Shown here piece after piece: positions 26,433 through 35,369 of a DNA stretch of 44,638 bases (positions are counted from its first letter, which is position 1; each line of letters opens with the position of its first letter). A program made the translations under genes and the position numbers. Under the pieces are notes generated by a model, which did no database searches, was not told the DNA's origin, and saw only the letters and a list, made by a program, of their open reading frames with translations. Source of the stretch: Pseudomonadota bacterium (GTDB taxonomy: Bacteria; Pseudomonadota; Gammaproteobacteria; Burkholderiales; Gallionellaceae); contig JAJXUI010000024.1 of the NCBI GenBank assembly GCA_021782995.1, positions 1 to 44,638 on the forward strand, given 5' to 3'.

Positions 26433-27385
26433 TGAAAAAAGAAGAAGAGATCATTGAGGACAGTGGCGATAAGCTGCAGAAGGTGCTGGCTCAAGCTGGA
26501 GTAGGTTCGCGCCGCGAAATGGAGGCGTGGATCGCCGAAGGCCGCGTGACCGTAAATAACGAAGTTGCCACGCTGGGTATGCGTGTATTCGAGGGTGACG
26601 TGATTCGGGTCGGAAAGCGGACCGTATTTGTGAAATCCGCATCGGAGCAGGCATTGCCGCGTATTCTGCTTTATCACAAGCAGGAAGGGGAAATTGTCAG
26701 TCATGATGATCCTGAGAACCGTGTCAGCGTTTTCGACAAGCTGCCACAACTGCGCGGCATGAAATGGATTTCGATCGGAAGGCTGGATTTCAATACCTGT
26801 GGATTATTGATTTTTACAACCTCGGGCGAATTGGCGAATCAGTTGATGCATCCACGTTTTGCTGTCGAGCGCGAATACGCGGTCAGGATTCAGGGCGAAA
26901 TGTCGCAGGAACAGATGAAGCAGATGGTGAACAAGGGCATCGAGCTTGAAGACGGTCTGGTGAGGTTTGATAAGCTGACCGATGAGGGCGGGGAGGGTTT
27001 CAACCACTGGTACCGTCTGGTCGTCAAGGAAGGACGCAACCGGGTTGTGCGCAGAACATTCGAAGCCTTGGGTTTGACGGTCAGCCGTTTGATGCGAGTC
27101 CGTTTTGGCATCATCAATTTGCCTCCCTCGATCAAGCGAGGGAAGATGGCTGAGTTGGGAAAGGGTGAGGTGAAACAGGTGGTGGATTGGGTGGCTCAGG
27201 TATCCCAAAATGCTGAAAATAAAACCAAATCCTTGCCTAAGTCGACCGAGGTACTGGCTCCGAAACCACTGAAAAACAAGCCGGCAGGATTTTCTGCGGG
27301 CAAGCCTGCCAGCAGAAAAAGTGCGGACGAAGGAAAGAAGCCGAGGGTAAAGCCTGCACTCAAAAAGCCGGGAAATCGGGCTTAA
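26432..27385 (+). CDS. rluB: 23S rRNA pseudouridine synthase RluB family
   Basis: The 317-residue protein has an N-terminal S4 domain (KLQKVLAQAGVGSRREMEAWI) and the RsuA-type catalytic core GRLDFNTCGLLIFT with the essential aspartate. The last 80 residues are a Lys/Pro/Ala-rich basic tail, common in betaproteobacterial RluB. It modifies the large ribosomal RNA. It is translationally coupled to recR. Confidence 0.9.
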   Translation: MKKEEEIIEDSGDKLQKVLAQAGVGSRREMEAWIAEGRVTVNNEVATLGMRVFEGDVIRVGKRTVFVKSASEQALPRILLYHKQEGEIVSHDDPENRVSVFDKLPQLRGMKWISIGRLDFNTCGLLIFTTSGELANQLMHPRFAVEREYAVRIQGEMSQEQMKQMVNKGIELEDGLVRFDKLTDEGGEGFNHWYRLVVKEGRNRVVRRTFEALGLTVSRLMRVRFGIINLPPSIKRGKMAELGKGEVKQVVDWVAQVSQNAENKTKSLPKSTEVLAPKPLKNKPAGFSAGKPASRKSADEGKKPRVKPALKKPGNRA

Positions 27386-27425
27386 AGCTGGCATGAATAC
27401 ATTTAACTCATTAAAATCCACTAAC

Positions 27426-27455
27426 TTGGGATAGTTTGTTAATTAAAGTTATAAT
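27426..27455 (+). promoter_or_regulatory. Probable sigma-70 promoter of the cyclase operon
   Basis: A -35 element TTGGGA (27426-27431), an 18-base spacer and a perfect -10 TATAAT (27450-27455) lie 51 bases before the cyclase start. Confidence 0.65.
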
Positions 27456-27506
27456 CTCTTCGCGGGATATAACCCTTTAAGCCTGGAACGGAAAAGACCT
27501 GGAATA

Positions 27507-28697
27507 ATGGAAGAGCGGGAAAATAAAACCATCATCTGCAGCGTGTTGTTCCTGGATATCGTTGAATATTCACAGAAAAACGTTGCCGGGCAAATTTCCC
27601 TGAAAGAGGGTTTCAATGTATTCCTGTCGACAGCCTTATCGGAAATACCGGCTGAAGACCGCATTATTCTGGATACTGGCGATGGCGCAGCCATCAGTTT
27701 CCTGGGCGATATTGAAGATGCCTTGAAAGTGGCGCTCAGCATGCGCCATAGCCTGATGACTGCTGGCGTATATATGGATACGCCATTGCTGGTTCGTATG
27801 GGTATCAATCTGGGACCTGTCAGGCTCGTCAAAGATATTAATAACCAACCGAACATTGTCGGTGATGGCATCAATGTTGCCCAGCGCATCATGGGGTTTG
27901 CCGATGCAGGTCAATTGCTAGTTTCCAGATCCTATTACGACGCCGTTTCCAGAATTTCCCAGGAGTATGCGGGGATGTTCCATTACCAGGGGTCGCGTAC
28001 TGACAAGCATGTACGCGAGCACCAGATTTATGCCATTGGATATCCTGGTGAATTCACCATGTCCAGCCTGCGAGGAGGTTCTTTGGTCAGCAAGGTGAAG
28101 CGTGCGACCAAGAATGTGAAGCAGTCCGGTGCAAAATCGTTTATAACCCTGCAAAAATCTTTCGCTCTGGCGACGCCCTTGTATAAGGCGCTGTATGTAG
28201 GCATCCCCTTGCTGGCCGTATTGATTTCAGCAGTGGGTATTGCCTGGAAATCGGATCACAAGTCGGACAACAAGAAGCTGGTTGTTCGCTATTATCCTGA
28301 AGCGGAGCAAAGCTCGGGAATGACGATCGGCAGCGTCTCCCCGTCGGGTTCAGGTGAGACCGTCAAGCAGGCGGCACAGGTAAACGAAAAGGGAGTAAAG
28401 GATAGTGCGAGGCATGATGCCACAGGCAAGGGGGCCGAGAAGACCAGTATTGCAAGAGTCAGGACACTGGAGGAAACGACGGGCAAGGCCGCGGTGATGA
28501 AGCTTGCGATTCAGCCATGGGGCGAAGTGGTGCTTGATGGTAGAATGCAGGGCGTTTCACCCCCCTTGCTGGAGCTGCAGGTTGCGCCTGGTAAGCATGA
28601 AATAGAGATTCGAAATGGTAATTTTCCGGTTTACCGGATTACCATTCAGGCAAAATCAGGCGAGAAAATCAATATTTCTCACAGATTCACCAATTGA
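27507..28697 (+). CDS. Class III adenylate/guanylate cyclase with membrane helix and PEGA domain
   Basis: The 396-residue protein has a catalytic domain at about 8-185 with both metal-binding aspartates (D17 in FLDIVEYS and D59 in DTGDG) and the transition-state pair in NVAQR, so it is likely active. A single membrane helix (about 225-245) is followed by a low-complexity linker and a C-terminal PEGA-type domain (GEVVLDGRMQGVSPPLLELQ...). The catalytic domain would be cytoplasmic and the PEGA domain outside the inner membrane. It is followed immediately by a lipoprotein and a Ser/Thr kinase gene, suggesting one signalling unit. Whether the product is cAMP or cGMP cannot be told. Confidence 0.88.
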   Translation: MEERENKTIICSVLFLDIVEYSQKNVAGQISLKEGFNVFLSTALSEIPAEDRIILDTGDGAAISFLGDIEDALKVALSMRHSLMTAGVYMDTPLLVRMGINLGPVRLVKDINNQPNIVGDGINVAQRIMGFADAGQLLVSRSYYDAVSRISQEYAGMFHYQGSRTDKHVREHQIYAIGYPGEFTMSSLRGGSLVSKVKRATKNVKQSGAKSFITLQKSFALATPLYKALYVGIPLLAVLISAVGIAWKSDHKSDNKKLVVRYYPEAEQSSGMTIGSVSPSGSGETVKQAAQVNEKGVKDSARHDATGKGAEKTSIARVRTLEETTGKAAVMKLAIQPWGEVVLDGRMQGVSPPLLELQVAPGKHEIEIRNGNFPVYRITIQAKSGEKINISHRFTN

Positions 28698-28720
28698 CGG
28701 GCAATCCTTTGTTGTTGCGT

Positions 28721-29119
28721 ATGTACAAGACTCTGACCTTGCTGTTTGTACTCATGGCACTTCAAGGATGCCAGACTTCCAGTTCCGACGTCTGCGTTGG
28801 CACCAGCCATACGGGGAGCTCTCCAGCAGATAAAAAGCTGAATTATGGCGTCCTGAGCTATGAAGAGGGCAATTACCAGGCCTCCATCACTGCGCTGCAG
28901 GGTGTTCTGGATACAGGATTGAGTGGAAAACCTGAGCGCGTAATGGCATACAAATACCTGGCATTCATCCAGTGTATTTCAGGGCGGGAGGCCCAATGCA
29001 GGGATTACTTCAGCAAAGCGTTGGAGATAGATCCGAACTTCAAACTGACTACAGCCGAGGCCGGACATCCTATATGGGGGCCGGTATTCAGAAGCGTAAA
29101 GAGTAAATTCCAAAAATAA
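28721..29119 (+). CDS. Tetratricopeptide-like lipoprotein (TssQ-like)
   Basis: The 132-residue protein has a lipoprotein signal with lipobox LQGC, followed by a small repeat of helices (YEEGNYQASITALQGVL... and CRDYFSKALEIDPNF) of TPR character. It resembles small lipoproteins called TssQ that occur with type VI secretion genes, but no such genes are here, so that name is tentative. ATG 28721 gives the best signal peptide; TTG 28694, overlapping the cyclase stop, is the alternative. It sits between cyclase and kinase genes. Confidence 0.7.
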   Translation: MYKTLTLLFVLMALQGCQTSSSDVCVGTSHTGSSPADKKLNYGVLSYEEGNYQASITALQGVLDTGLSGKPERVMAYKYLAFIQCISGREAQCRDYFSKALEIDPNFKLTTAEAGHPIWGPVFRSVKSKFQK

Positions 29120-29163
29120 GCTATCATATTCAAAGTGAATAGCCATACTTCTGTTCAAACCAC

Positions 29164-30459
29164 ATGATAAGTCAGCTGGGACGTTACAACATTATCGGAG
29201 AGCTTGGCCAAGGTGCCATGGGCACAGTCTATAAGGCTGTGGATCCTTTGATCGATCGTGTTGTTGCCATCAAGACCATCAATCTCAGCCTGGCTATGGA
29301 TGAAAAGGATGAGTACGAGCAACGCTTCTATCAGGAAGCCAAGGCTGCCGGACGTCTGAGCCATCCCAATATTGTCACGATCTACGATGTGGGCAAGAGT
29401 GGGGAAATCGCCTATATCGCGATGGAATTCCTGCAGGGGCGTGAGCTGCGAGACATTCTGAACGATGGACAGCGCATGCCAGTTGAGAAGGTGATCAATG
29501 TGGTTGCCCAGGTTGCGCAGGGTCTGGCCTATGCACATGAAAACGGCATCATTCATCGTGATGTGAAGCCTTCCAACATCATGATCGTCAGGGATGGTCA
29601 TGTAAAGATTACCGATTTTGGCATTGCCAGGATGGCATCTGCTGCCGTGAGAACACAGACGGGCATGGTTCTGGGTTCGCCGAAATATATGTCACCGGAG
29701 CAAGTGGTTGGCAAGCTGACTGATCAGCGCTCGGATATCTTTTCGCTGGGCGTGGTGCTCTATGAAATGTTGACGGGCCAGGCACCGTTCAGCGGTGAAA
29801 ATGTCAATGCAATCATGTATCAGACCTTGAATAGTGTGCCACCGCCGCCCAGCACATTGAGTCCCAATGTGCCGGAAATGCTCAATTTCATTGTGGCTAA
29901 GGCGCTGGCGAAGAAACTGGAGCATCGGTACCAGGATATCAAGGAGCTGGCCGCCGATTTATATGCCTGCCGAGACCGGATGCCAAGACCATCAGTGCGC
30001 GATGCGGCCAGGCCGGATGCAGCTAAACCTGCAGCACCACGCCAGGAAATTGTGGCAGATGGCAAACTTGCCGTTGACGCCACTGAAGATGAGTCCAAAC
30101 CTGTGGCAACATTCGGCTTGTCTACAGCATTTGATTCGGCGGCGGCCACCATGCGGCTGGCGGCCTTGACTGGCACCTCTGAGGATGTGGAAGAGTTCTC
30201 GCGCACTTTCAAGATGCCGATCCCTTCAGAGGAAGAATTGAATAAAGCCAAGCCCAAAGTTTCGAGCTTTGCTGCATCTACCATTCCAACCGCCAAGCTT
30301 AAAGTGGAGCCGCCGGTATTTTCAAAGCCCCGTCAGTCAGCTTCTGACAATCAGCCCCGCATGGAAGAAAGTGAAAGCAAGGGGGGCGGGTTGATACTGA
30401 TTGTTATCATTGCCCTGGTCATACTGGGTATCTCTGCAATTTTCATTTTCAAGAAGTAA
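29164..30459 (+). CDS. Membrane-anchored Ser/Thr protein kinase
   Basis: The 431-residue protein has an N-terminal kinase domain (about 7-275) with GQGAMG, K37, HRDVKPSN at 131-138, DFG at 151-153 and SPEQ; all catalytic residues are present and it is an RD kinase. A low-complexity linker follows, and a single membrane helix (GLILIVIIALVILGISAIF) ends the protein with only FKK after it. It is thus a tail-anchored inner-membrane kinase with a cytoplasmic catalytic domain and no periplasmic sensor. It follows the cyclase and lipoprotein genes on the same strand. Confidence 0.9.
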   Translation: MISQLGRYNIIGELGQGAMGTVYKAVDPLIDRVVAIKTINLSLAMDEKDEYEQRFYQEAKAAGRLSHPNIVTIYDVGKSGEIAYIAMEFLQGRELRDILNDGQRMPVEKVINVVAQVAQGLAYAHENGIIHRDVKPSNIMIVRDGHVKITDFGIARMASAAVRTQTGMVLGSPKYMSPEQVVGKLTDQRSDIFSLGVVLYEMLTGQAPFSGENVNAIMYQTLNSVPPPPSTLSPNVPEMLNFIVAKALAKKLEHRYQDIKELAADLYACRDRMPRPSVRDAARPDAAKPAAPRQEIVADGKLAVDATEDESKPVATFGLSTAFDSAAATMRLAALTGTSEDVEEFSRTFKMPIPSEEELNKAKPKVSSFAASTIPTAKLKVEPPVFSKPRQSASDNQPRMEESESKGGGLILIVIIALVILGISAIFIFKK

Positions 30460-30468
30460 GCGGCCGCC

Positions 30469-30909
30469 ATTTCCCGTCAAAGAAACCTGGCAACCTCGGC
30501 TTTCAAATTCGAGCTTAGCCCCTCACGCTATTTTCTTTATCTCCTCTCATTCCTCTATGCGGCGGCTTTCACTGTAACCTGTTTCCTGCCGCTGGCATGG
30601 TGGTTGATCGTATGTGTTTTGTCTTTGCTGGTGGCTGGGTATATCCATGGCTTGTATCGTGATGTAATGCTGCGGGCTGGAACATCCTGTGTGTCGTTTA
30701 CACTGCATTCGGAAGTTGTCGAGATTCATCAATTCAATGGCCAGAATATTCAGGGTAGGCTAGGCAGTTCGTCCCTGATTACTGCCAGGCTGACCATTCT
30801 GCATGTAACAGGCGAACGGGCATTAAGCTTCAGGCCAGTGCTGATTTTTGCCGACAGCCTGGACGTTGAGCGCTACAGGGAATTGAGGGTATTGCTGAAA
30901 TGGAGATGA
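30469..30909 (+). CDS. YgfX-like membrane protein with no ordinary start codon
   Basis: The open frame from the kinase TAA (30457-30459) to TGA at 30909 encodes a YgfX-like protein of about 146 residues: FKFELSPSR, two hydrophobic helices (about 30541-30660 in DNA), then a beta-rich tail ending RYRELRVLLKWR. No ATG or GTG, and no TTG before 30604, lies ahead of the conserved part. A TTG at 30604 would cut off the conserved N-terminus and first helix. ATT at 30469 gives the usual family length and is the provisional start; CTG at 30487 is another option. YgfX (CptA) in E. coli is a membrane toxin-like protein. Confidence 0.6.
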   Translation: MSRQRNLATSAFKFELSPSRYFLYLLSFLYAAAFTVTCFLPLAWWLIVCVLSLLVAGYIHGLYRDVMLRAGTSCVSFTLHSEVVEIHQFNGQNIQGRLGSSSLITARLTILHVTGERALSFRPVLIFADSLDVERYRELRVLLKWR

Positions 30910-30925
30910 TGCCAGCGAAGGCAGG

Positions 30926-32527
30926 TCAAGGAGTGCCTGAATTGCCCGCGGCAAAATATGCGGGTGATTCAATGATGCTTGGAACTGCGACTGGAAGTGT
31001 ATCCGGATAATCCTTGCTGTAATGCAGGCCGCGACTTTCATGCCGTTGTAATGCACTTTGCACAATCAGGTCCGCACACAGGACGAGGTTCCGCAGCTCA
31101 AGCAGGTCAGCGCTAACCCTGAAGTGGTTGTAGTATTCGTTGATTTCCTCGTGCAGCATGTGGATGCGGCGCTGGGCGCGTTGCAAACGTTTGGTGGTGC
31201 GCACGATGCCGACATAGTCCCACATGAACCGGCGCAGCTCGGCCCAGTTATGCGAGATGACCACGGCTTCGTCGGCATCCGTTACCTGGCTTTCGTCCCA
31301 TAGCGGCAAATCCGGAGCCGCCAGGGATGGGCGGGAGAGAATGTCGCGTGCTGCAGCATCCGCATAGACCAGACATTCCAGCAACGAGTTGCTGGCCAGG
31401 CGGTTGGCGCCATGTAGACCGGTGTTCGATGTTTCACCAACTGCATACAGATTATCAATGTCTGTTCGGCCATGCAGGTCCACCTGGATTCCGCCACATG
31501 TATAGTGTGCGGCAGGTACTACAGGTATGGCTTCCCTTGAAATATCGATGCCAAGCTCAAGGCAGCGTGAGTGGATGGTTGGAAAATGCTGCTTCAGGAA
31601 CTCTTCTGGCTGGTGCGATATGTCCTGATAGACGCAGTCAAGGCCATGCGTTTTCATCTCGAAATCGATGGCTCGCGCGACGACATCCCTGGGGGCGAGT
31701 TCTCCGCGTTCATCGTGTTGCTGCATGAAGCGTGTGCCGTCTGGCAGTTTTAGCAGGCCGCCCTCACCACGCACGGCTTCACTGATCAGGAAGGATTTGG
31801 CATGCGGGTGGAACAGGCAGGTCGGGTGGAACTGAATGAACTCCATATTGGAAACCCGGCAGCCGGCGCGCCATCCCATGGCGATGCCATCCCCGGTGGC
31901 AGTGTCGGGATTTGTGGTAAACAGGTACACCTTGCCAGCGCCGCCAGTTGCAAGTACGGTATTCCGTGCTGCTATCGTGATGATCTCTTCGGTAAGGGTA
32001 TTCAGGACATATGCCCCCAGGCAGCGATTCCCTTGATAGCCCAGTTTGCCGGTCGTGATCAGGTCTATCCCGATATGGTGTTCGAGAATTGCAATGTTGG
32101 GATGGGACTTGGCCTTGTCGGCGATTGTTTGCTGGATTGCCTTGCCTGTGGCGTCGGCGGCATGCAGGATGCGGCGATGGCTATGGCCTCCCTCCCGGGT
32201 AAGGTGGTAACCATTGTCCTCGTCTCGTGTAAATGGCACGCTTTGCGCAATCAGCCAGTCGATCGCCTCTTTTGCATTTTCCACAACAAATCGGGTGGCG
32301 GCGGGATCGCACAGTCCGGCTCCGGCCACATGGGTGTCATGAATATGATCTTCCCAGGAGTCTTCCGGCGAGGTCACTGCGGCAATGCCGCCTTGAGCCC
32401 ATGCACTGGCGCCATCCAGCAGGGTTTTTTTGGTAATGACAGCGACTTTCTGATTTTCTGCCAGTTTGAGGGCAAGGGACAGGCCTGCCAGTCCGCTACC
32501 GATGATGAGGGTGTCGTATCTGAACAT
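30926..32527 (-). CDS. nadB: L-aspartate oxidase
   Basis: The 533-residue protein has the FAD-binding N-terminus ([19 protein letters not shown]), the flavoprotein HPTCLFHP segment, [11 protein letters not shown] and the HYTCGGI motif of the succinate-dehydrogenase-type catalytic core. It oxidises aspartate to iminoaspartate, the first step of NAD synthesis. The ATG is at 32527. It is convergent with the YgfX-like frame and divergent from rpoE. Confidence 0.96.
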   Translation of the reverse strand: MFRYDTLIIGSGLAGLSLALKLAENQKVAVITKKTLLDGASAWAQGGIAAVTSPEDSWEDHIHDTHVAGAGLCDPAATRFVVENAKEAIDWLIAQSVPFTRDEDNGYHLTREGGHSHRRILHAADATGKAIQQTIADKAKSHPNIAILEHHIGIDLITTGKLGYQGNRCLGAYVLNTLTEEIITIAARNTVLATGGAGKVYLFTTNPDTATGDGIAMGWRAGCRVSNMEFIQFHPTCLFHPHAKSFLISEAVRGEGGLLKLPDGTRFMQQHDERGELAPRDVVARAIDFEMKTHGLDCVYQDISHQPEEFLKQHFPTIHSRCLELGIDISREAIPVVPAAHYTCGGIQVDLHGRTDIDNLYAVGETSNTGLHGANRLASNSLLECLVYADAAARDILSRPSLAAPDLPLWDESQVTDADEAVVISHNWAELRRFMWDYVGIVRTTKRLQRAQRRIHMLHEEINEYYNHFRVSADLLELRNLVLCADLIVQSALQRHESRGLHYSKDYPDTLPVAVPSIIESPAYFAAGNSGTP

Positions 32528-32613
32528 GATTGAATTCGGAGAGGTTTCCGTTGCGAGGGTGAACTATAGCAAATATCGATGGGGTATTCCCGTCCAAAAC
32601 AGGGGTAGTCAAA

Positions 32614-32640
32614 GAACTATTTTGCTTGGCGCTTGTCTTT
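32614..32640 (+). promoter_or_regulatory. Possible sigma-E promoter of rpoE
   Basis: GAACTA, a 16-base spacer and TCTTT resemble the sigma-E consensus (GGAACTT-N16-TCTGA) with mismatches. RpoE promoters are commonly self-controlled. Confidence 0.4.
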
Positions 32641-32716
32641 GTTGGTAAATGGGGTGAAATTGGCGCCCGGGGGGGCGGACAGGATCGGATTTGAAAGAGT
32701 TGGGCGGCTGGCAATG

Positions 32717-32745
32717 CTGACGCTGGATTGGTCTGCGGTTATACT
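32717..32745 (+). promoter_or_regulatory. Probable sigma-70 promoter of rpoE operon
   Basis: CTGACG (32717-32722), a 17-base spacer and TATACT (32740-32745) lie 51 bases before ATG 32797. Confidence 0.6.
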
Positions 32746-32796
32746 AGAACATTAAATATTCCGCTTGGGCGGACAATAAAAGCAGGATAACCGGCA

Positions 32797-33396
32797 ATGG
32801 GCGACAGGGAAGTCGATCAACAATTGGTAGAGCGCGCTCAGCGCGGAGACAAGCATGCTTTTGAGCTGCTGGTCGGGAAATATCAGCGCCGTCTGGGGCG
32901 GCTGATTTCGAGGTTTGTGCGTGATTCGGCTGAAGCCGAGGATGTGACACAGGAAGCTTTTATCAAGGCTTATCGAGCTTTGCCGGCATTTCGTGGTGAA
33001 AGTGCCTTTTACACCTGGTTATACCGGATAGGCATCAATACTGCCAAAAACTATCTGGTGTCACTGGGGCGGCGGGCGCCGACCAGCACTCCGCTGGACA
33101 TTGAAGAATCTGAGGATTTTGAGGCGATAGACCTGTTGCAGGATGTCAGTACCCCGGAAAACGAGCTGATGAGCAAGCAGGTTGTCGGGGTCGTGAATGA
33201 TACCCTGCAGAAGCTCCCCGAAGATTTGCGTACTGCTTTGACTTTGCGTGAAATTGAAGGGCTGAGTTATGAAGAAATTGCGGAAATCATGAGTTGTCCT
33301 ATCGGAACGGTGCGGTCTAGGATATTCAGGGCTCGAGAAACGATCGCAACCAATTTGCGCCCGCTGTTGGGTACCAGTAATGACAAGAGGTGGTAA
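32797..33396 (+). CDS. rpoE: RNA polymerase sigma factor RpoE (AlgU)
   Basis: The 199-residue ECF sigma factor has region 2 (DVTQEAFIKAYRALPAFRGESAFYTWLYRIGIN) and region 4 (EIEGLSYEEIAEIMSCPIGTVRSRIFRARE) in family form. It directs the envelope-stress response. It is followed by its anti-sigma and regulatory genes and probably autoregulated. Confidence 0.97.
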   Translation: MGDREVDQQLVERAQRGDKHAFELLVGKYQRRLGRLISRFVRDSAEAEDVTQEAFIKAYRALPAFRGESAFYTWLYRIGINTAKNYLVSLGRRAPTSTPLDIEESEDFEAIDLLQDVSTPENELMSKQVVGVVNDTLQKLPEDLRTALTLREIEGLSYEEIAEIMSCPIGTVRSRIFRARETIATNLRPLLGTSNDKRW

Positions 33397-33398
33397 AT

Positions 33399-33887
33399 AT
33401 GAAGCAAGATATATCTGCTCTGATGGATGGCGAGTTGTGTGATGAGGAAGCTGATTTGCTGCTGGGCAGAATCAGGCAGGATGAAGCTGCGAGCAAAGAC
33501 TGGCAGGCATTTCATCTGATCGGCGATGTCATGCGCCAGCCGCGCAACCTGCCGGGTAATCTGGGCGCTGGGTTTTACGCAAGACTGGCTGCCGAGCCAA
33601 CCATATTGGCACCGCAACCCAGGCGTCAGTCACGGTTTCAGTATTTTGCCATGTCGGCAGTCGCTTCCATTATGGCCATGGCCTTCCTGGCCTGGTTTGC
33701 GATGCATATCGACAAGGCGCAACCGGATGTCCGCATGCAGCAGCTTGCACAGCAGCCAGCCTCTTCCACCCCCCTGGCGGAAGGGGAGAATATGGACGAC
33801 TACCTGCTGGCGCATCATGAGTATTCACCAAGCACCGAATTGCGCGGGGCGAATTCCTATATTCGCACAGTTTCAGTGAACCACTAG
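33399..33887 (+). CDS. rseA: Anti-sigma factor RseA (MucA)
   Basis: The 162-residue protein starts MKQDISALMDGELCDEEADLL, the sigma-binding signature. It has one membrane helix (about residues 75-95) and a periplasmic tail. ATG 33399 is preferred over GTG 33390 because AGAGG lies eight bases upstream. It holds RpoE inactive at the membrane until stress triggers its cleavage. Confidence 0.92.
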   Translation: MKQDISALMDGELCDEEADLLLGRIRQDEAASKDWQAFHLIGDVMRQPRNLPGNLGAGFYARLAAEPTILAPQPRRQSRFQYFAMSAVASIMAMAFLAWFAMHIDKAQPDVRMQQLAQQPASSTPLAEGENMDDYLLAHHEYSPSTELRGANSYIRTVSVNH

Positions 33888-33910
33888 ATTTAGGCGGCAG
33901 GTTATTGTTC

Positions 33911-34894
33911 ATGATGATACGCACGATCTTTACCGTTTCGCTGTTGCTGGCTGCCTTTTCAGCCGGGGCAGAGCAGGCATCTCAGGATGATCTGAACTGG
34001 CTTAAGAAAATTGTAGTGGCAACGAGGCAGTCCGATTACACGGGAACATTCATATACCAGTCCGGTAGTTATCTTGAAACTTCACGTATCACGCATATCC
34101 GGGAAGGGGAAAATGAGTTTGAAAAGCTCGAAGGCCTGGACGGGGAGAGAAGTGAGGTAATTCGCAAGAATGACCAGGTGTGGTGCTATCTGGGCGACAG
34201 CAAGGTCATGGTGGCAAAACGGGAAGGTGCACGAACTTTCCCGGTGTTGTTGCCTGACCGCCTGGATTTGCTGCAGGAAAATTACCTGATCAGCCATGGT
34301 GAGGAAGACCGGGTTGCCGGATACCATGCAATCAGCTTCCTGTTCCAGCCCAAGGATCGCATGCGTTTTGCGCACAAGTTCTGGGCGTTCAGTGACAGCG
34401 GCATGTTGTTGAAAGCAGCAGTGCTGGATGAAAACCATCATGTGCTTGATCAGTATGTATTCACGCAGCTTCAGATTGGTGGCGATATCGACAGGAAATG
34501 GATACGCAAGGAAAATTTTGCTGCGGCAAAACCGCAAGCCAATTCCGAAAATGACAGTCCGCAGAATCTCAAGCCTGTTCCCGTGGAAAGCGGCTGGAAG
34601 GTAAATGCTTTGCCGGATGGATTCCGGAAAATTGCAGAATTAAGCAGGTATATGCGCGGTGGTGACCATCCTGTCATTCAGCTGGTTTATTCAGATGGCC
34701 TTGCGGGAATTTCGGTATTTATCGAGAAGGTAGGTCAGAAACCCGCTTCCCGGCTGGGGCTTTTCAGCAAAGGGGTTTCGCATGTTTTTGCCAAGATGCA
34801 GGATGGCAATTTGCTCACAGTTGTCGGTGAGGTCCCGCCGCGCACGGTCATGCAGGTTGCGGAATCGGTAAGATATGAAGGGGCAAGGAAATGA
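33911..34894 (+). CDS. rseB: Periplasmic regulator RseB (MucB)
   Basis: The 327-residue protein has a signal peptide ending AGA, then the RseB pattern: LNWLKKIVVATRQSDYTGTFIYQSG, HIREGENEFEKLEGLDGER and a C-terminal MucB/RseB domain. It binds RseA and protects it from proteolysis. A TTG at 33905 is also possible. It overlaps the rseC start (ATGA). Confidence 0.93.
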   Translation: MMIRTIFTVSLLLAAFSAGAEQASQDDLNWLKKIVVATRQSDYTGTFIYQSGSYLETSRITHIREGENEFEKLEGLDGERSEVIRKNDQVWCYLGDSKVMVAKREGARTFPVLLPDRLDLLQENYLISHGEEDRVAGYHAISFLFQPKDRMRFAHKFWAFSDSGMLLKAAVLDENHHVLDQYVFTQLQIGGDIDRKWIRKENFAAAKPQANSENDSPQNLKPVPVESGWKVNALPDGFRKIAELSRYMRGGDHPVIQLVYSDGLAGISVFIEKVGQKPASRLGLFSKGVSHVFAKMQDGNLLTVVGEVPPRTVMQVAESVRYEGARK

Positions 34895-35334
34895 TGCATG
34901 CTCAGGCAGTGGTCGTTCTTGTGGAGGGGGATCATGCCATTGTCGAGTCGATGGCGAGTTCTGGTTGCGGGCATTGCAGCTCGGCGCAGGGTTGCAACAG
35001 CAGCAAGAAGTCGCTGCTGTCCAGCGCAAGCCGGCAGTTCAGGGTCAGGAATGAGGCCCGCGCATCAGTGGGAGACATTGTGCAGGTTTCCCTGCCTGAC
35101 GGAATGGTATTGAATGGTGCGTTGCTTATGTATTTGTTGCCGCTGTTGCTGATGATTGCTGGCGCAATGCTGGGGATGCAGGCATACGCAGGTATGCCAT
35201 CCGCCGAAATGTATTCGGCCCTGTCGGGTTTCGTGGGGCTGTTCGCAGGCTTTATGGCGGTCAGGCGACTTTCTTCGGGGAGCAGGGGCTTCCATTTCAT
35301 TCAGCCTGTCATAACGCGTAATGCGGTTGATTGA
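34891..35334 (+). CDS. rseC: RseC/MucC family membrane protein
   Basis: The 147-residue protein begins with a cysteine motif (CGHCSSAQGC, residues 26-35) on the cytoplasmic side, then has two membrane helices (LLMYLLPLLLMIAGAMLGM and SGFVGLFAGFMAV). The family is linked to SoxR reduction and sigma-E control. It overlaps rseB by four bases. Confidence 0.9.
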   Translation: MMHAQAVVVLVEGDHAIVESMASSGCGHCSSAQGCNSSKKSLLSSASRQFRVRNEARASVGDIVQVSLPDGMVLNGALLMYLLPLLLMIAGAMLGMQAYAGMPSAEMYSALSGFVGLFAGFMAVRRLSSGSRGFHFIQPVITRNAVD

Positions 35335-35369
35335 AATCTGGTTAGTGCACTAAGGAATCGGTCAGGGAT

